Source: Streptomyces hyaluromycini (GTDB taxonomy: Bacteria > Actinomycetota > Actinomycetes > Streptomycetales > Streptomycetaceae). From it: a stretch of 64,000 nucleotides of DNA. A program made the translations under genes and the position numbers. The DNA is taken from NCBI RefSeq assembly GCF_002217755.1, contig NZ_BCFL01000035.1:1-64000 (forward strand). The letters are read 5' to 3'. Below are positions 1 through 8,759 of this stretch, piece by piece; position 1 is the stretch's first letter; each line of letters begins with the position of its first letter. The notes below the pieces were generated by a model. That model did not search any database, was not told the origin of the DNA, and was given only the letters and a program-made list of their open reading frames with translations.

Positions 1-171
1 GAATGGTGACGGTCCGGGAGGACTGGGTGTAGCTGATGGTGACCTGCCGTTGATGGCTCCGAGTGAGTGGCTGCCCGGTTCTCCGGGACGCTCCGGCCGC
101 TGATTGAGAACTGCGGTCATCGCTGGTTAAGGGCTGGGCGGCGGAGCGTTCCCGGACCCTGAAGGTGCTGC

Positions 172-1248
172 TTGCTGGGGAACGGAGCGACGGCGGTGAC
201 GGAACGTCATGAGCAGGTCTGGGTTGGCATCGACGCTGGTAAGGCGCATCACTGGGCTGTCGGAGTCAACGCCACCGGAGAAAAGGTGCTCTCGAGGAAG
301 GTCGTCAATGGTGAGGACGAGATCCTGGACCTGATCGTGGCAGCGTGCGAGATGGCTGACGAGTTCGATGGGCGGTCGACATCTGCGGCCGGGCCTCGAC
401 GTTGCTGCTTGCACTGTTAATCGCCAACGGCCAGAGCGTGGTGTACGTGCCTGGCCGTACGGTCAACCGCATGTCCGGCGCCTACCGCGGCGAAGGGAAG
501 ACCGACGCCAAGGACGCCCTGGTCATCGCCGACACCGCGCGTATGCGTCGGGACTTCACCCTCCTGAATCTGCCGAACGAGTCCGTGGCTGATCTCCAGT
601 TGCTCACCGCACATCGAGCCGATCTGATCGCCGACCGGGTGCGACTGATCAACCGCCTGCGCGATGCCCTGGTCGGCATCTGCCCTGCTCTGGAGCGGGC
701 CTTCGACTACTCAGCGGCCAAGGGACCGGTCGTCATGCTGACCGAGTACCAGACCCCGGCCGCCCTGCAGCGAGCCGGCGTCAGGCAGCTCGCGGACTGG
801 CTGGCACGACGTGCGGTCCGTGGTGCAGACGAGGTCGCCGCCCGTGCGCTCGAAGCTGCCCAATCCCAGGTGACAGCTCTGCCGGGCGAAAAGCGAGCCG
901 CCAAACTCGTGAGCGACCTCGCCCACCAGCTCCTCATGCTCGACGAATGGATCAAAGACACCGACCGGGAGATCCGCGAGGCGTTCCGCCTCGACGAGCG
1001 CGCCGAAGTCATCGAATCGCTGCCGGGTATGGGGCCCGTCCTCGGGGCCGAGTTTCTCGCCATCGTCGGAGACCTGTCCAGCTACGCAGACGCCGGCCGG
1101 CTGGCCGCTCACGCGGGACTGGCCCCGGTGCCGCGCGACTCCGGCCGCCGGACCGGCAACCACCACCGGCCCAAGCGCTACCACCGCCGCATGCGACACG
1201 TCTTCTACATGGCCGCCCAAACCGCCATGATGCGCCCCGGCCCGTCCC
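172..1248 (+). pseudogene. IS110-family transposase, 5' part (frameshifted, then interrupted)
   Basis: This is the N-terminal and central part of an IS110/IS902-type transposase, a DEDD enzyme that moves its own element. The first segment has the opening WVGIDAGKAHH motif; the likely start is GTG at 196, with TTG 172 also possible. The frame then breaks near 366-371. The family sequence resumes one frame over with WAVDICGRAS, YVPGRTVNRMSGAYRGEGK and TDAKDA, and later the C-terminal transposase_20 segment ESLPGMGPVLGAEFLA. The coding sequence is cut at 1248, where an IS256-family element begins. The missing C-terminus lies at 2680-2836. With both a frameshift and an insertion, this copy should be inactive. 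The outer ends of the IS110 element were not identified. Confidence 0.88.
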
Positions 1249-1274
1249 GATGGTGTCCCGCGAAGTGGTGTAGT
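1249..1274 (+). repeat. Left terminal inverted repeat of the IS256-family element
   Basis: A 26-bp inverted repeat matching the reverse complement of 2654-2679 with 3 mismatches. It abuts the left copy of the CCCGTCCC target duplication (1241-1248). Confidence 0.92.
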
Positions 1275-1406
1275 CGGTCGAGGGTCGTGAAGGCGCGGGC
1301 GTCTGCCCGGGGCGTGCATCCGCAGTCGGTGAATGCTCCCTGAACAAGGGCAGGCCATCGCGCAAGTCTCCCTGGTGAACGGGCAGTTCGACCGGAGGAG
1401 CACACG

Positions 1407-2654
1407 ATGGCCTTGTCCCAGTCTGACCTGATGCGGCTGCTGGAGTCACTACGTACGGCCGACGGAGTTGAGACGATCAGGGTGCTGTGCGAACGCATCC
1501 TGCAGGAGCTCATCGAGGCCGAGGCCACCGAGACCATTGGTGCCGCCCCGCGCGAGCACTCCGACCAGCGCACGACGTGGCGTAACGGTCACCGGGAGAG
1601 GCTGCTGACCACCCAGGCCGGCGACCTCGATCTGAAGATCCCGAAAGTGCGGACCGGGTCGTTCTTCCCCTCGCTGTTGGAACGGCGCCGGCGCATCGAC
1701 CGGGCGCTGTTCGCCGTGGTGATGGAGGCATACGTGCACGGGGTCTCGACGCGGTCGGTCGATGACCTGGTCAAAGCCCTGGGCGCGGACAGCGGCATCT
1801 CGAAGTCGGAGGTGTCGAGGATCTGCGGCGAGCTCGACGCCGAACTGACGGCGTTCAAGGAACGGCCGCTGGATCACACCGTCTTCCCCTACGTGTTCCT
1901 GGACGCCACCTACTGCAAGGCCCGGGTCAACCACCGGATCGTCTCCCAGGCGGTGGTCATCGCGACCGGGATCTCCGTCACTGGCCATCGCGAGATCCTC
2001 GGGCTGATGGTCGGCGACAGCGAGTCGAAGCCGTTCTGGACGAAGTTCCTGCGCTCGTTACGGGCCCGGGGCCTGGACAACGTCCAACTGGTCATCTCCG
2101 ACAGCCACAGCGGTCTGGTGGCCGCGATCCGCACCGTCTTCCTTGGCGCGGCCTGGCAAAGGTGCCGGGTTCACTTCGTGCGGGACGTCTTCAGCGTGAT
2201 CGAAAGGGGTTCGGGAGAGATGGTCGCCGCGACCATCCGCACCATCTTCGCGCAGACGACCGGTGAGGCGGTCCGCACCCAGCTGGACGTGGTCGCCGAC
2301 ATGCTCGGACGCCAGTTCCCGCAGGTCAAGGCGATGCTGCTGGACGCCGCAGTCGACATCACCGCCTTCGCGGACTTCCCGTCGGCCCACTGGAAGAAGA
2401 TCTGGTCCACCAATCCTCTGGAACGGCTGAACCGGGAGATCAAACGACGGGCCGACGTGGTCCAGGTCTTCCCCAACCCTGCCGCGCTGGAACGGCTCGC
2501 CGCCGCGGTCCTAGCCGAACTCCACGACGAATGGCAGGTCTTCGACCGCCGCTACCTCTCCGAAGCCTCCATGGCCGAACTCCTCACACCGCAACCGGCC
2601 GCGGACGACCACCAGCTCCCACCACAACAGAAACCGAATCGACTCGACCGGTAA
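1407..2654 (+). CDS. IS256-family transposase (mutator type)
   Basis: A 415-residue DDE transposase of the IS256/mutator family, full length for the family. It contains the conserved segment DATYCKAR with the first acidic residue, ISDSHSGL with the second, the CxVHF segment (RCRVHFVRDV), and the C-terminal signature STNPLERLNREIKRR with the catalytic Glu. The ATG is preceded by CGGAGGAG at about 1393-1400. The stop codon overlaps the first base of the right inverted repeat, a compact arrangement typical of insertion sequences. No internal lesion is visible, so it is probably functional, unlike the IS110 gene it interrupts. Confidence 0.95.
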   Translation: MALSQSDLMRLLESLRTADGVETIRVLCERILQELIEAEATETIGAAPREHSDQRTTWRNGHRERLLTTQAGDLDLKIPKVRTGSFFPSLLERRRRIDRALFAVVMEAYVHGVSTRSVDDLVKALGADSGISKSEVSRICGELDAELTAFKERPLDHTVFPYVFLDATYCKARVNHRIVSQAVVIATGISVTGHREILGLMVGDSESKPFWTKFLRSLRARGLDNVQLVISDSHSGLVAAIRTVFLGAAWQRCRVHFVRDVFSVIERGSGEMVAATIRTIFAQTTGEAVRTQLDVVADMLGRQFPQVKAMLLDAAVDITAFADFPSAHWKKIWSTNPLERLNREIKRRADVVQVFPNPAALERLAAAVLAELHDEWQVFDRRYLSEASMAELLTPQPAADDHQLPPQQKPNRLDR

Positions 2655-2679
2655 CTACACCACTCGGCGGGACGCCATC
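2654..2679 (-). repeat. Right terminal inverted repeat of the IS256-family element
   Basis: Partner of 1249-1274. The right copy of the target duplication follows at 2680-2687. Confidence 0.92.
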
Positions 2680-2836
2680 CCCGTCCCGGGACTACTACCT
2701 CAAAAAGCGCGCCGAAGGACTGATCCACACCCAGGCACTACTCGCCCTCGCTCGCCGCCGAGTCGACGTCCTCTGGGCCACACTCCGTGACAAGAGGCAC
2801 TTCACGCCCACCCCACCAGCCCCCCAATCGGCTTGA
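2680..2836 (+). pseudogene. IS110-family transposase, 3' part
   Basis: This is the C-terminal tail of the IS110 transposase that begins at about 172. It reads SRDYYLKKRAEGLIHTQAL followed by LALARRRVDVLWATLRD and a stop, matching the usual IS110 C-terminus. It is separated from the upstream part only by the IS256-family element and one copy of the 8-bp duplication, and it has no start of its own. Confidence 0.88.
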
Positions 2837-3056
2837 CACCATCATTGAGACTCACTCGACCATCGCATGAGTCAGGTCGAGTGCGGCAGGAAAGCAGACC
2901 AACGAGGCACCTGCGCTGACGAGTTGAGACTTCGAACACCTCCCTCAACGGCACGGGTGCCTCGTGCGTTGCGGCCTCGTCGCCGTCACCCGATCAGTGA
3001 CCACTCTGAAAACGCTCAATGATCCAGAAATCTCCAGGCAAGGTGATCGGTTCCCC

Positions 3057-3377
3057 CTACCGCCGGCCCAACCCCGCGCCCCTGCGCTCTCGGCGTGCGT
3101 AAGGTGCCTTCAACGCCGGTTCGGACTGACGACGTGAACAACCTGCTCGCGGTCGAGCAGTCGTAGCAGCTCCGGTCTCGGCAGAGCCATCACGAGTCGG
3201 CTTCCGCTGGGCCAGGGTGACGGTGGGGGCGTGGGCGACGGCGGACAACAGGTGCCGGTGGCGCTGCTGTCGGTGCCCGAAGCCGGACAGCGCCTTGCCG
3301 TCCACCACGATCGCCGGCCGCGGCGCCGACCCGGTGCCGCGGCCGGCGAAATCGGTGTGGCCGCGAACGACAGGCAC
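3057..3377 (-). pseudogene. Remnant of an ISAs1-family transposase
   Basis: The minus strand has an open stretch reading AIVVDGKALSG, then HLLSAVAHAPTVTLAQRK. This resembles the DGKxLRG...HLLAA...VLAQ core of ISAs1 (H-repeat) transposases. The catalytic region before and the KSNEI segment after are missing and the rest drifts into unrelated sequence, so this is a fragment. The family call rests on about 35 residues and is tentative. Confidence 0.5.
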
Positions 3378-3755
3378 GGGATCTCGATGTGATCAGCTGG
3401 CGTAGACACCCTGATGATCACCGGTCTCGTACCTGTGCTGTTGCCACGTCAACTCGCTCTGGGCGCGGACGATCTGCGCGATCCCGGAACTTGCAACCGC
3501 TGCGGGGTGTAGCGGACGTGGAGGTAGGACTCGATACGCTTGTTCACCTGGGAAGCGCCTCCGACAGTGGCAGGAACAAAGACCTCAGCAATCCTCATTC
3601 TCGCTGTTCAGAGGCACTCTCTGCTTTCTTGATCACTGGTCGGACAGCTCGCTTCGTGAAAGTGCGAGGTTAATCCTCAGTAGTCTAAAGTCCCGATTAA
3701 CTACGTTGTCGGCTGGACATTTTGATGAGCCTGTCATCTTTGGTACCCATTTTTC
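3378..3755. other. Intergenic stretch without a supported gene
   Basis: No reading frame here has convincing codon bias or a recognisable motif. GC content falls noticeably from about 3560 towards the regulator start at 3768, which would suit a promoter region, but no clear -35/-10 pair could be fixed. Confidence 0.5.
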
Positions 3756-3767
3756 AGAGGAGGACCG

Positions 3768-6641
3768 TTGGGAGAGCCACTAAGGTTCGCGATACTGGGC
3801 GAAGTGAGGGCGTGGCGTGGTTCGAACGAAGTCGAGCTCGGGCCGCCTCAACAGCGGGCCGTGCTCGGGGCGCTGCTGCTGGCAGAGGGTTCACAGGTGT
3901 CAATCGGTGAGCTTGCCGACGCGGTTTGGGGAACCAGCCCCCCGGCTTCCGCGCCCGGGATTCTTCGGATGTACATCCATGGATTGAGGAAAGCGCTGGA
4001 GCCCTCCTCGAACGCCGCATCATCCGTGATCCGTCTCGCCGGGGGCGGCTACCAGCTGTCCACTTCACGGGACAATCTGGACCTCGGTGCTTTTCGTGCC
4101 TTACTGGACCAAGCTGGCAATGCGCGGCGTGCGGGAGACGTCGAAAACGCAGTGGAGTATCTGCGAGATGCGATCGGGTTGTGGCAGGGGACGCCACTGG
4201 CCGGTGTTCGAGTTGAGTCCATGCAAAGTCAGCGGCAGCAGCTCGGTGAGTTACGGCTGTTCGCCGAGGCGACCCGCCTCACACTCGAGCTCGACCTCGG
4301 CGCCCATGAAAAAGCAGTTGCCGAGCTCACCGGGCTGGTCGCCGAGCACCCGCTGGACGAGCGGTTTCGGGAATTACTGATGCTTGCTCTTTACCGGTCG
4401 GGGAGGCAGGCGGCAGCTCTTGAGACCTACCGTGAAGTGCAGAGTCTGTTGGCAGAAGAACTGGGGGTCGACCCTGGCCAGGCGCTGCAGGTGATGTATC
4501 AGCGCATTTTGCGTGCCGATGCGGGGCTTGTTGCCTCGTCTACGCCAGCAGAACCCGAGCGCCTCCTAGAAGTCTCGATCCCGACCCAGCTACCGGCTGA
4601 CCTTCCGGTTTTTGTTGGTCGAGATGCTGAACTAGCGGAGGTAGCCCGGTTACCTTTGGCTGGTACCGTGGTAGTAAGCGCTATCGCAGGCATGGCGGGA
4701 GTGGGTAAAACAACTTTCGCGGTGCGCTGGGCGCGACACGTTGCTGACCATTTTCCGGACGGTCAACTGTATTTGAATCTGCGAGGTTTCGACCCTGCCG
4801 GTCAACCAGTGTCACCGGAGCATGCGTTGCGGACGATCCTTGACTCACTGGGTGTCGATGCAAGTACCGTGCCACAGGGTACCGACGCGCTCGCAGCTCG
4901 CTACCGTACCCTGCTGACAGGTAAGCGGGTACTCCTCCTCCTCGACAATGCCCGCGATGCGGCACAGGTGAGGCCTCTGCTGCCGGGGGCGCCGGGCAGT
5001 CTGGCTATCGTTACCAGCCGCAACCGACTCTCAGGGCTGGTGGCCACGGACGGCGCTCACCCTGTGTACCTCGACGTGCTCTCCACACCAGAAGCTCGTG
5101 CGCTTCTGATCTGCCGTCTTGGACAGCAGCGCGTCGAAGCTGAGCCGGCCGCAGTCGAGGAGATCATCACCCGATGCGCACGCCTACCTCTAGCCCTGGC
5201 CGTTATTGCTGCCCGCGCAATGGGCCGGCCTGCCTTTCCGCTGGCAGCGATAGCGGCCGAACTACACCACAACGCCGACCGTCTGGACGCGTTCCACGAC
5301 GGAGACGACGCGGCCAATGTGCGTGCTGTCTTCTCCTGGTCGTACCACGCCCTCACGCCAGATGCCGCCCGCCTGTTCCGGCTGCTCGCCCTGCACCCCG
5401 GCCCCGACATCACCCAACCCGCCATCAGCAGCCTCGCGGGCCATTCTGCCTCCCATACAAGGAAGTTGTTGTCGGAGCTCACTCAGGCCCACCTTATAGA
5501 TGAAGTTACTCCGGGCCGTTTCGCCTCCCACGACCTGCTACGCGCCTACGCCACTGAACTCGCAGAGACTGCCGAGTCCTCGCAGCAGACCCAGGCTGCC
5601 CGAAACAGGATGCTCGACCACTACCTACACACCGCCCATCAGGCATCCACACTGATCAACCTTGCGCGGGCACCAATCACCCTGATGCCTGCCGCTGAGG
5701 GCGTGCGCCCCGAGGATTTTGCCGGAAACGCCGCAGACGCAGTGGCCTGGTTTGCCGCTGAGCAGGCCATCCTGATCGCAGCTATCGACGATGCAGCCAA
5801 ACATCGGTTCGACGTTCATGCCTGGCAACTTGCCTGGGCAATCGCCAACCACCTGTACCAGCGTGGCCTCTGGGACGACTTGGAAGCTGTTCGGCTGGCC
5901 GGTATGGATGCGGCGCGTCGGCTGGGCGACCACGAAGCCCAAGCCGACGCTCATCAGGGTCTAGCCGTGGCAGCGTCAGGACAGGGCCGCTACGACGTGG
6001 CACGGACCCACGCTGAACGGGCCATCGCTATGCTCACTGAGTCGGGCGAGATTAGCACCCGCCCCGGTTTCTATATCACCTTGGCCTGGGTTGCGGAGCA
6101 GCAAGACGATCTGGACGCGGCCCTGAACGCGGCCCAGCGATCCCTTGAGATATCTCAGGCCCACGACATTGGAAACAATAACAGCCGAAGAACGCTAGCA
6201 GCCGCCCTTGGTTCCGTCGGGTGGTACCACTCAAGGCTGGGACAAAACCAACAAGCACTTGATTTCTGCCGACAGGCACTACCCTTGCACCTGGAAGTTG
6301 GTGATGTCACCAACGCGGCGGGGACGTGGGACAGTATCGGGCACGCACACCACCACCTGGGCGAGTTCGACGAAGCCGTGGTCAGCTTCCGCAATTCCCT
6401 CAGCCTCCACCGGAAGCACGGTGGCACAACTTGGTTCATAGTGGACACACTCGAAAGTCTCGGAGACACCTATCTCTGTGCCGGCCATCCGGACGAGGCC
6501 CGCGCAGCATGGACTGAGGGCATGGGAATCGCAGAGCACCACGGTCACTCCGGTGCCGAATCGATTCGAAAAAAGCTGCACCAACTCAACAACGCTCGCC
6601 AATTGTTTGACGCAGAAGCAAGGATCGCCAAATCTGATTAA
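3768..6641 (+). CDS. AfsR/SARP-family transcriptional regulator with BTAD, NB-ARC and TPR domains
   Basis: A 957-residue regulator of the AfsR/SARP type, which bind direct repeats and activate secondary-metabolite or developmental genes. The OmpR-like winged helix (about 5-95, starting RFAILGEVRAW) is followed by the bacterial transcriptional activation domain (about 100-250, with LREL/ELRL helices). An NB-ARC ATPase module contains a P-loop GMAGVGKTT at about 308-316 and a Walker-B-like RVLLLLDNARD near 390. TPR-like helices run from about 690 to 930 (DHEAQADAHQGLAVAASGQGR). The start is TTG at 3768, supported by AGAGGAGGA just upstream at 3756-3764. No biosynthetic genes adjoin it, so its targets cannot be named. 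Codon usage is less GC-biased than in the chromosomal half, suggesting acquisition with the island. Confidence 0.93.
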   Translation: MGEPLRFAILGEVRAWRGSNEVELGPPQQRAVLGALLLAEGSQVSIGELADAVWGTSPPASAPGILRMYIHGLRKALEPSSNAASSVIRLAGGGYQLSTSRDNLDLGAFRALLDQAGNARRAGDVENAVEYLRDAIGLWQGTPLAGVRVESMQSQRQQLGELRLFAEATRLTLELDLGAHEKAVAELTGLVAEHPLDERFRELLMLALYRSGRQAAALETYREVQSLLAEELGVDPGQALQVMYQRILRADAGLVASSTPAEPERLLEVSIPTQLPADLPVFVGRDAELAEVARLPLAGTVVVSAIAGMAGVGKTTFAVRWARHVADHFPDGQLYLNLRGFDPAGQPVSPEHALRTILDSLGVDASTVPQGTDALAARYRTLLTGKRVLLLLDNARDAAQVRPLLPGAPGSLAIVTSRNRLSGLVATDGAHPVYLDVLSTPEARALLICRLGQQRVEAEPAAVEEIITRCARLPLALAVIAARAMGRPAFPLAAIAAELHHNADRLDAFHDGDDAANVRAVFSWSYHALTPDAARLFRLLALHPGPDITQPAISSLAGHSASHTRKLLSELTQAHLIDEVTPGRFASHDLLRAYATELAETAESSQQTQAARNRMLDHYLHTAHQASTLINLARAPITLMPAAEGVRPEDFAGNAADAVAWFAAEQAILIAAIDDAAKHRFDVHAWQLAWAIANHLYQRGLWDDLEAVRLAGMDAARRLGDHEAQADAHQGLAVAASGQGRYDVARTHAERAIAMLTESGEISTRPGFYITLAWVAEQQDDLDAALNAAQRSLEISQAHDIGNNNSRRTLAAALGSVGWYHSRLGQNQQALDFCRQALPLHLEVGDVTNAAGTWDSIGHAHHHLGEFDEAVVSFRNSLSLHRKHGGTTWFIVDTLESLGDTYLCAGHPDEARAAWTEGMGIAEHHGHSGAESIRKKLHQLNNARQLFDAEARIAKSD

Positions 6642-6857
6642 GATTTTCCGGGGAATAGCCCCTTGATTTTTACCGTGCTGGATTCGTGCTGGATGTCTGT
6701 GTGGCCCGCTGGTATGCGGGGGTGCTGTGTCTCTGCGCGACGGTTCACTGACTCACCGCGCGACCGTCCGGCACACGTTCTTCGCAGGCTTGGTGGCCGT
6801 TGCGGAAACAAATCTTGGCCCGCTCGACGTTGTCGATCCCCTACGCGGAAACGGGGG

Positions 6858-7091
6858 GTGGTCAACTTGAAGTTGTTTCGTACGGACACAACGAGAAGCG
6901 GCGTGACCGAGGTCACGCCGCGTCTTGCTGAGGTCGAGGCCGATGTGCAGGGCATCGTCGAGGCGCACATGGAGACGCTACTGGGCGTCCGGTTCCTGGC
7001 GAGCGAGTACAGCACTGGGCCCGTACACGGGGGCCGGATCGACTCGCTCGGCCTGGATGAGAACGGATCGCCGGTCATCGTCGAGTACTAG
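6858..7091 (+). pseudogene. Truncated PD-(D/E)XK nuclease-like fragment
   Basis: A short frame of about 77 residues beginning VNLKLFRTDTTRSG. Its second half, ETLLGVRFLASEYSTG followed by GGRIDSLGLDENGSPVIVEY, resembles the N-terminal core of NucS-like/DUF5655-associated PD-(D/E)XK nucleases found in actinobacteria. Such proteins normally continue after VEY with a catalytic Lys and a longer nuclease domain. Here a stop follows VEY, so the E-x-K motif is incomplete. It ends 22 bp before the first CRISPR repeat. Function is unlikely; the fragment may be the edge of a deletion. Confidence 0.6.
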
Positions 7092-7113
7092 CCTCGGGCT
7101 TTCGTGAGTGCAA

Positions 7114-7386
7114 CGGAAGACCCCCGCGTCGGCGGGAAGGACGGACCGCAGGGTGGGGTGCTCACGCGGCACAACGGAACACTCCCGTGTCGGCGGGGAC
7201 CACGCGGTGAACCGCCGGCACCGCAACCCGGGCTACGGAACACTCCCGCATCGGCGGGAAGGGCTCGCCCATGACGTACCGGCCGAGCTCGTCGAACGGA
7301 ACACCCCCGCGTCGGCGGGAAGGACGCGCCCCGGATCAATGTCACCGTCCGGATGGACGGATCACTCCCGCGTTGACGGTAAGGAC
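7114..7386 (-). CRISPR. Short degenerate type I-E-like CRISPR array, no cas genes in the window
   Basis: Five 29-bp repeats start at 7114, 7175, 7236, 7297 and 7358, an exact 61-bp period with four unrelated 32-bp spacers. Each repeat has the palindromic core CCCGC...GCGGG. Read on the minus strand the repeats begin GTCCTTCCCGCC and end GTGTTCCG, resembling actinobacterial type I-E repeats, so transcription would run leftward. Repeats 1-4 differ at up to about six positions and repeat 5 (7358-7386) is further eroded. A more degenerate unit may follow at about 7418. No adaptation or Cascade gene lies nearby, so the array is probably a relic. Confidence 0.85.
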
Positions 7387-7616
7387 GACCTCGCGTGCCT
7401 CGACGCTGGCATCCACATTATGCTTCCCGTCGACGCGGAGGTGGACCGCTGCGCACCGCGCTGGCGGAGCTCGCGACCACGAACAGTCGAAAAATTCATC
7501 AAGTTCGGGGCCGTGTTCGAGCATGCACGATAAGCGCCATGTTCAGGGTGAGGAGATAGAGCAGGCGCTTAGAAGACACCTGCTCCATTCCGGTGCTTAA
7601 GCTCGTTCAGGGCTGA

Positions 7617-7847
7617 GTGCTCGATGGACGGACCCTGGTGATTCCGGCGTCAGCATGGTGGTTCGCCGACGGCAGACACATTGATCCCGGCAGGGACTGG
7701 AAACGTGCGGCGAGGCAAGCGAACCTAGATCAGCTCGCGGAAGAGTGTGTGCGTGAGCGGCGCAACATAGCACGGGATCGCCGGTTACCCAAACCGGCGA
7801 TTCTCCGGACCATTGGAGAAGTCCGGTCGCTGTGCGATTCGCAGTGA
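7617..7847 (+). CDS. Hypothetical protein (76 residues)
   Basis: A GTG-started frame encoding a soluble, Arg-rich protein (WKRAARQANLDQLAEECVRE). No family is recognised. It lies between the CRISPR relic and the integrase-like gene that received the Tn3 element. Third-position GC bias is weaker than in typical Streptomyces genes, and no strong ribosome binding site is obvious. It may be a real small island gene or a remnant. Confidence 0.35.
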   Translation: MLDGRTLVIPASAWWFADGRHIDPGRDWKRAARQANLDQLAEECVRERRNIARDRRLPKPAILRTIGEVRSLCDSQ

Positions 7848-7897
7848 TGACCGGACGGCCGTGTCTATCCCCACGACTCACCCCAAGGAGCCATCCC

Positions 7898-7978
7898 GTG
7901 GCTGCAGTTGTTAGCGAAGAAACGTTTCACCTTACCGATCGGCAGTGCTTCGCGATCCTGGACTGGGTCGCCGAACAG
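7898..7978 (+). pseudogene. Integrase-like protein, 5' segment cut by the Tn3-family transposon
   Basis: Begins at GTG 7898, with AAGGAG at 7885-7890 at good spacing. It encodes 27 residues (AAVVSEETFHLTDRQCF...) ending VAEQ at the transposon boundary. The last 5 bases, AACAG (7974-7978), are the target duplication. Joining 7978 to 21771 continues in frame as VAEQ-PQSGLVLRAFLASIAL. The gene was therefore disrupted by the transposon. Confidence 0.8.
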
Positions 7979-8016
7979 GGGGTCCCGGTAGTTCTCGCCG
8001 AAAAAACAACGCTAAG
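7979..8016 (+). repeat. Left terminal inverted repeat of the Tn3-family transposon
   Basis: A 38-bp repeat reading inward from GGGG to TAAG. It is identical to the reverse complement of 21728-21765 and abuts the duplication AACAG at 7974-7978. Confidence 0.97.
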
Positions 8017-8053
8017 CCGTTGATCATGGTCCGGCCGCGCGGTAGCGGCAGGC

Positions 8054-8643
8054 TCAGCCGTCGGCCAGGGCGCTGATCAGCGTGCGGGCCGCCGCCTTGG
8101 TCAGCCGGTTCGCAGCCGTCGCGGTCCGCTCGCTGGGGACACGCGGCGTGATCCCGGTGCCCTTGACCGCCTCGGCGAACGCGGCGTCGAACCGCTCCCG
8201 GTCCGCCTTCTCCGCAGAGTGGCGAGGTACTTCAGCTGCGCGGCGGTGGCCGGCTCCGTCTTCGCCTTCGCGGCCTGCTCCCGCCGCGGGCCGTAGACCC
8301 GCTCGTTCTCCGCCTTCCGCCTCGCCTCGGCCTCCGGGCTGCGGCAGGTGACGTGCACGCTCTCGTACCAGGTCTGGGCGCCGGGCTTGCCGGTGACCGC
8401 TTCCCACAGCGCGTTCGCCGTCAGCGCCGACTCGTCCACGCCCTCGGTCAGGCCGGGGCCGACCAGCCCGTAGTAGCCGGACGTGCCCCGGGGGATCACG
8501 GTGAACCCGGCCGGGACGGCGTGCGCGGTGAGGTCCTGGCCGCACCCGCAGTGCGTGGCGTGGTAGCGGTCCCACTTGCTCTGAAGCGGCTCGTACACCA
8601 AGCGGTCGCCGTAGTACTTCGTATCCCTCGCGAATCCCGACAC
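8054..8643 (-). pseudogene. Hypothetical mobile-element protein, frameshifted
   Basis: From GTG at 8643 the frame reads SGFARDTKYYGDRLVYEPLQ and continues past HCGCGQDLTAHAVPAG to AAQLKYLATL. The coherent sequence then jumps one frame near 8212-8215 to EKADRERFDAAFAEAVKG and ends KAAARTLISALADG. The two pieces together look like one protein of about 195 residues of unknown function, resembling small proteins seen on actinomycete plasmids. A single-base deletion explains the shift. It lies just inside the left transposon end, downstream of the DGQHR gene and separated from it by strong stem-loops. Confidence 0.6.
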
Positions 8644-8668
8644 CGCCGCAGTCTCCCACCGCCAGACT

Positions 8669-8758
8669 CCCCGCGGGGCTCGACCGCGCGGCAAGCACGC
8701 TGGTCGAGCCCCGCGGGGATGAGGTCGGCGGCCGCCCGCAGGCTGCCGCCGACCTCAT
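8669..8758 (-). terminator. Two consecutive strong stem-loops after the DGQHR gene
   Basis: Stem one pairs 8719-8732 with 8745-8758 (14 bp, ATGAGGTCGGCGGC). Stem two pairs 8669-8685 with 8702-8718 (17 bp, CCCCGCGGGGCTCGACC). Both are perfect and start 1 bp past the stop codon of the gene at 8760-9956. No U-tract follows, as is common for Streptomyces terminators. Confidence 0.75.
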
Positions 8759-8759
8759 G

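Larger units (their letters stand above)
1249..2679 (+). mobile_element. IS256-family insertion sequence with terminal inverted repeats and 8-bp target duplication
   Basis: A complete 1,431-bp insertion sequence. The left end (1249-1274) and the reverse complement of the right end (2654-2679) match at 23 of 26 bases, both reading GATGG-N-GTCCCGC and ending GTGGTGTAGT. The octamer CCCGTCCC occurs directly outside both ends (1241-1248 and 2680-2687), as expected for the 8-9-bp duplication of IS256. Removing the element and one octamer restores the IS110 reading frame (GPSRDYYLKKRAEG). The element carries one transposase gene and looks intact. Confidence 0.94.

Noticed and set aside
6978..7345. 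Minus-strand frames rich in PPTRG-type motifs
   Set aside because: These are translations of the CRISPR repeats, a common false gene call.
7387..7616. CRISPR leader or cas genes beside the array
   Set aside because: No open frame resembles cas1, cas2, cas3 or Cascade genes, and no AT-rich leader is evident.
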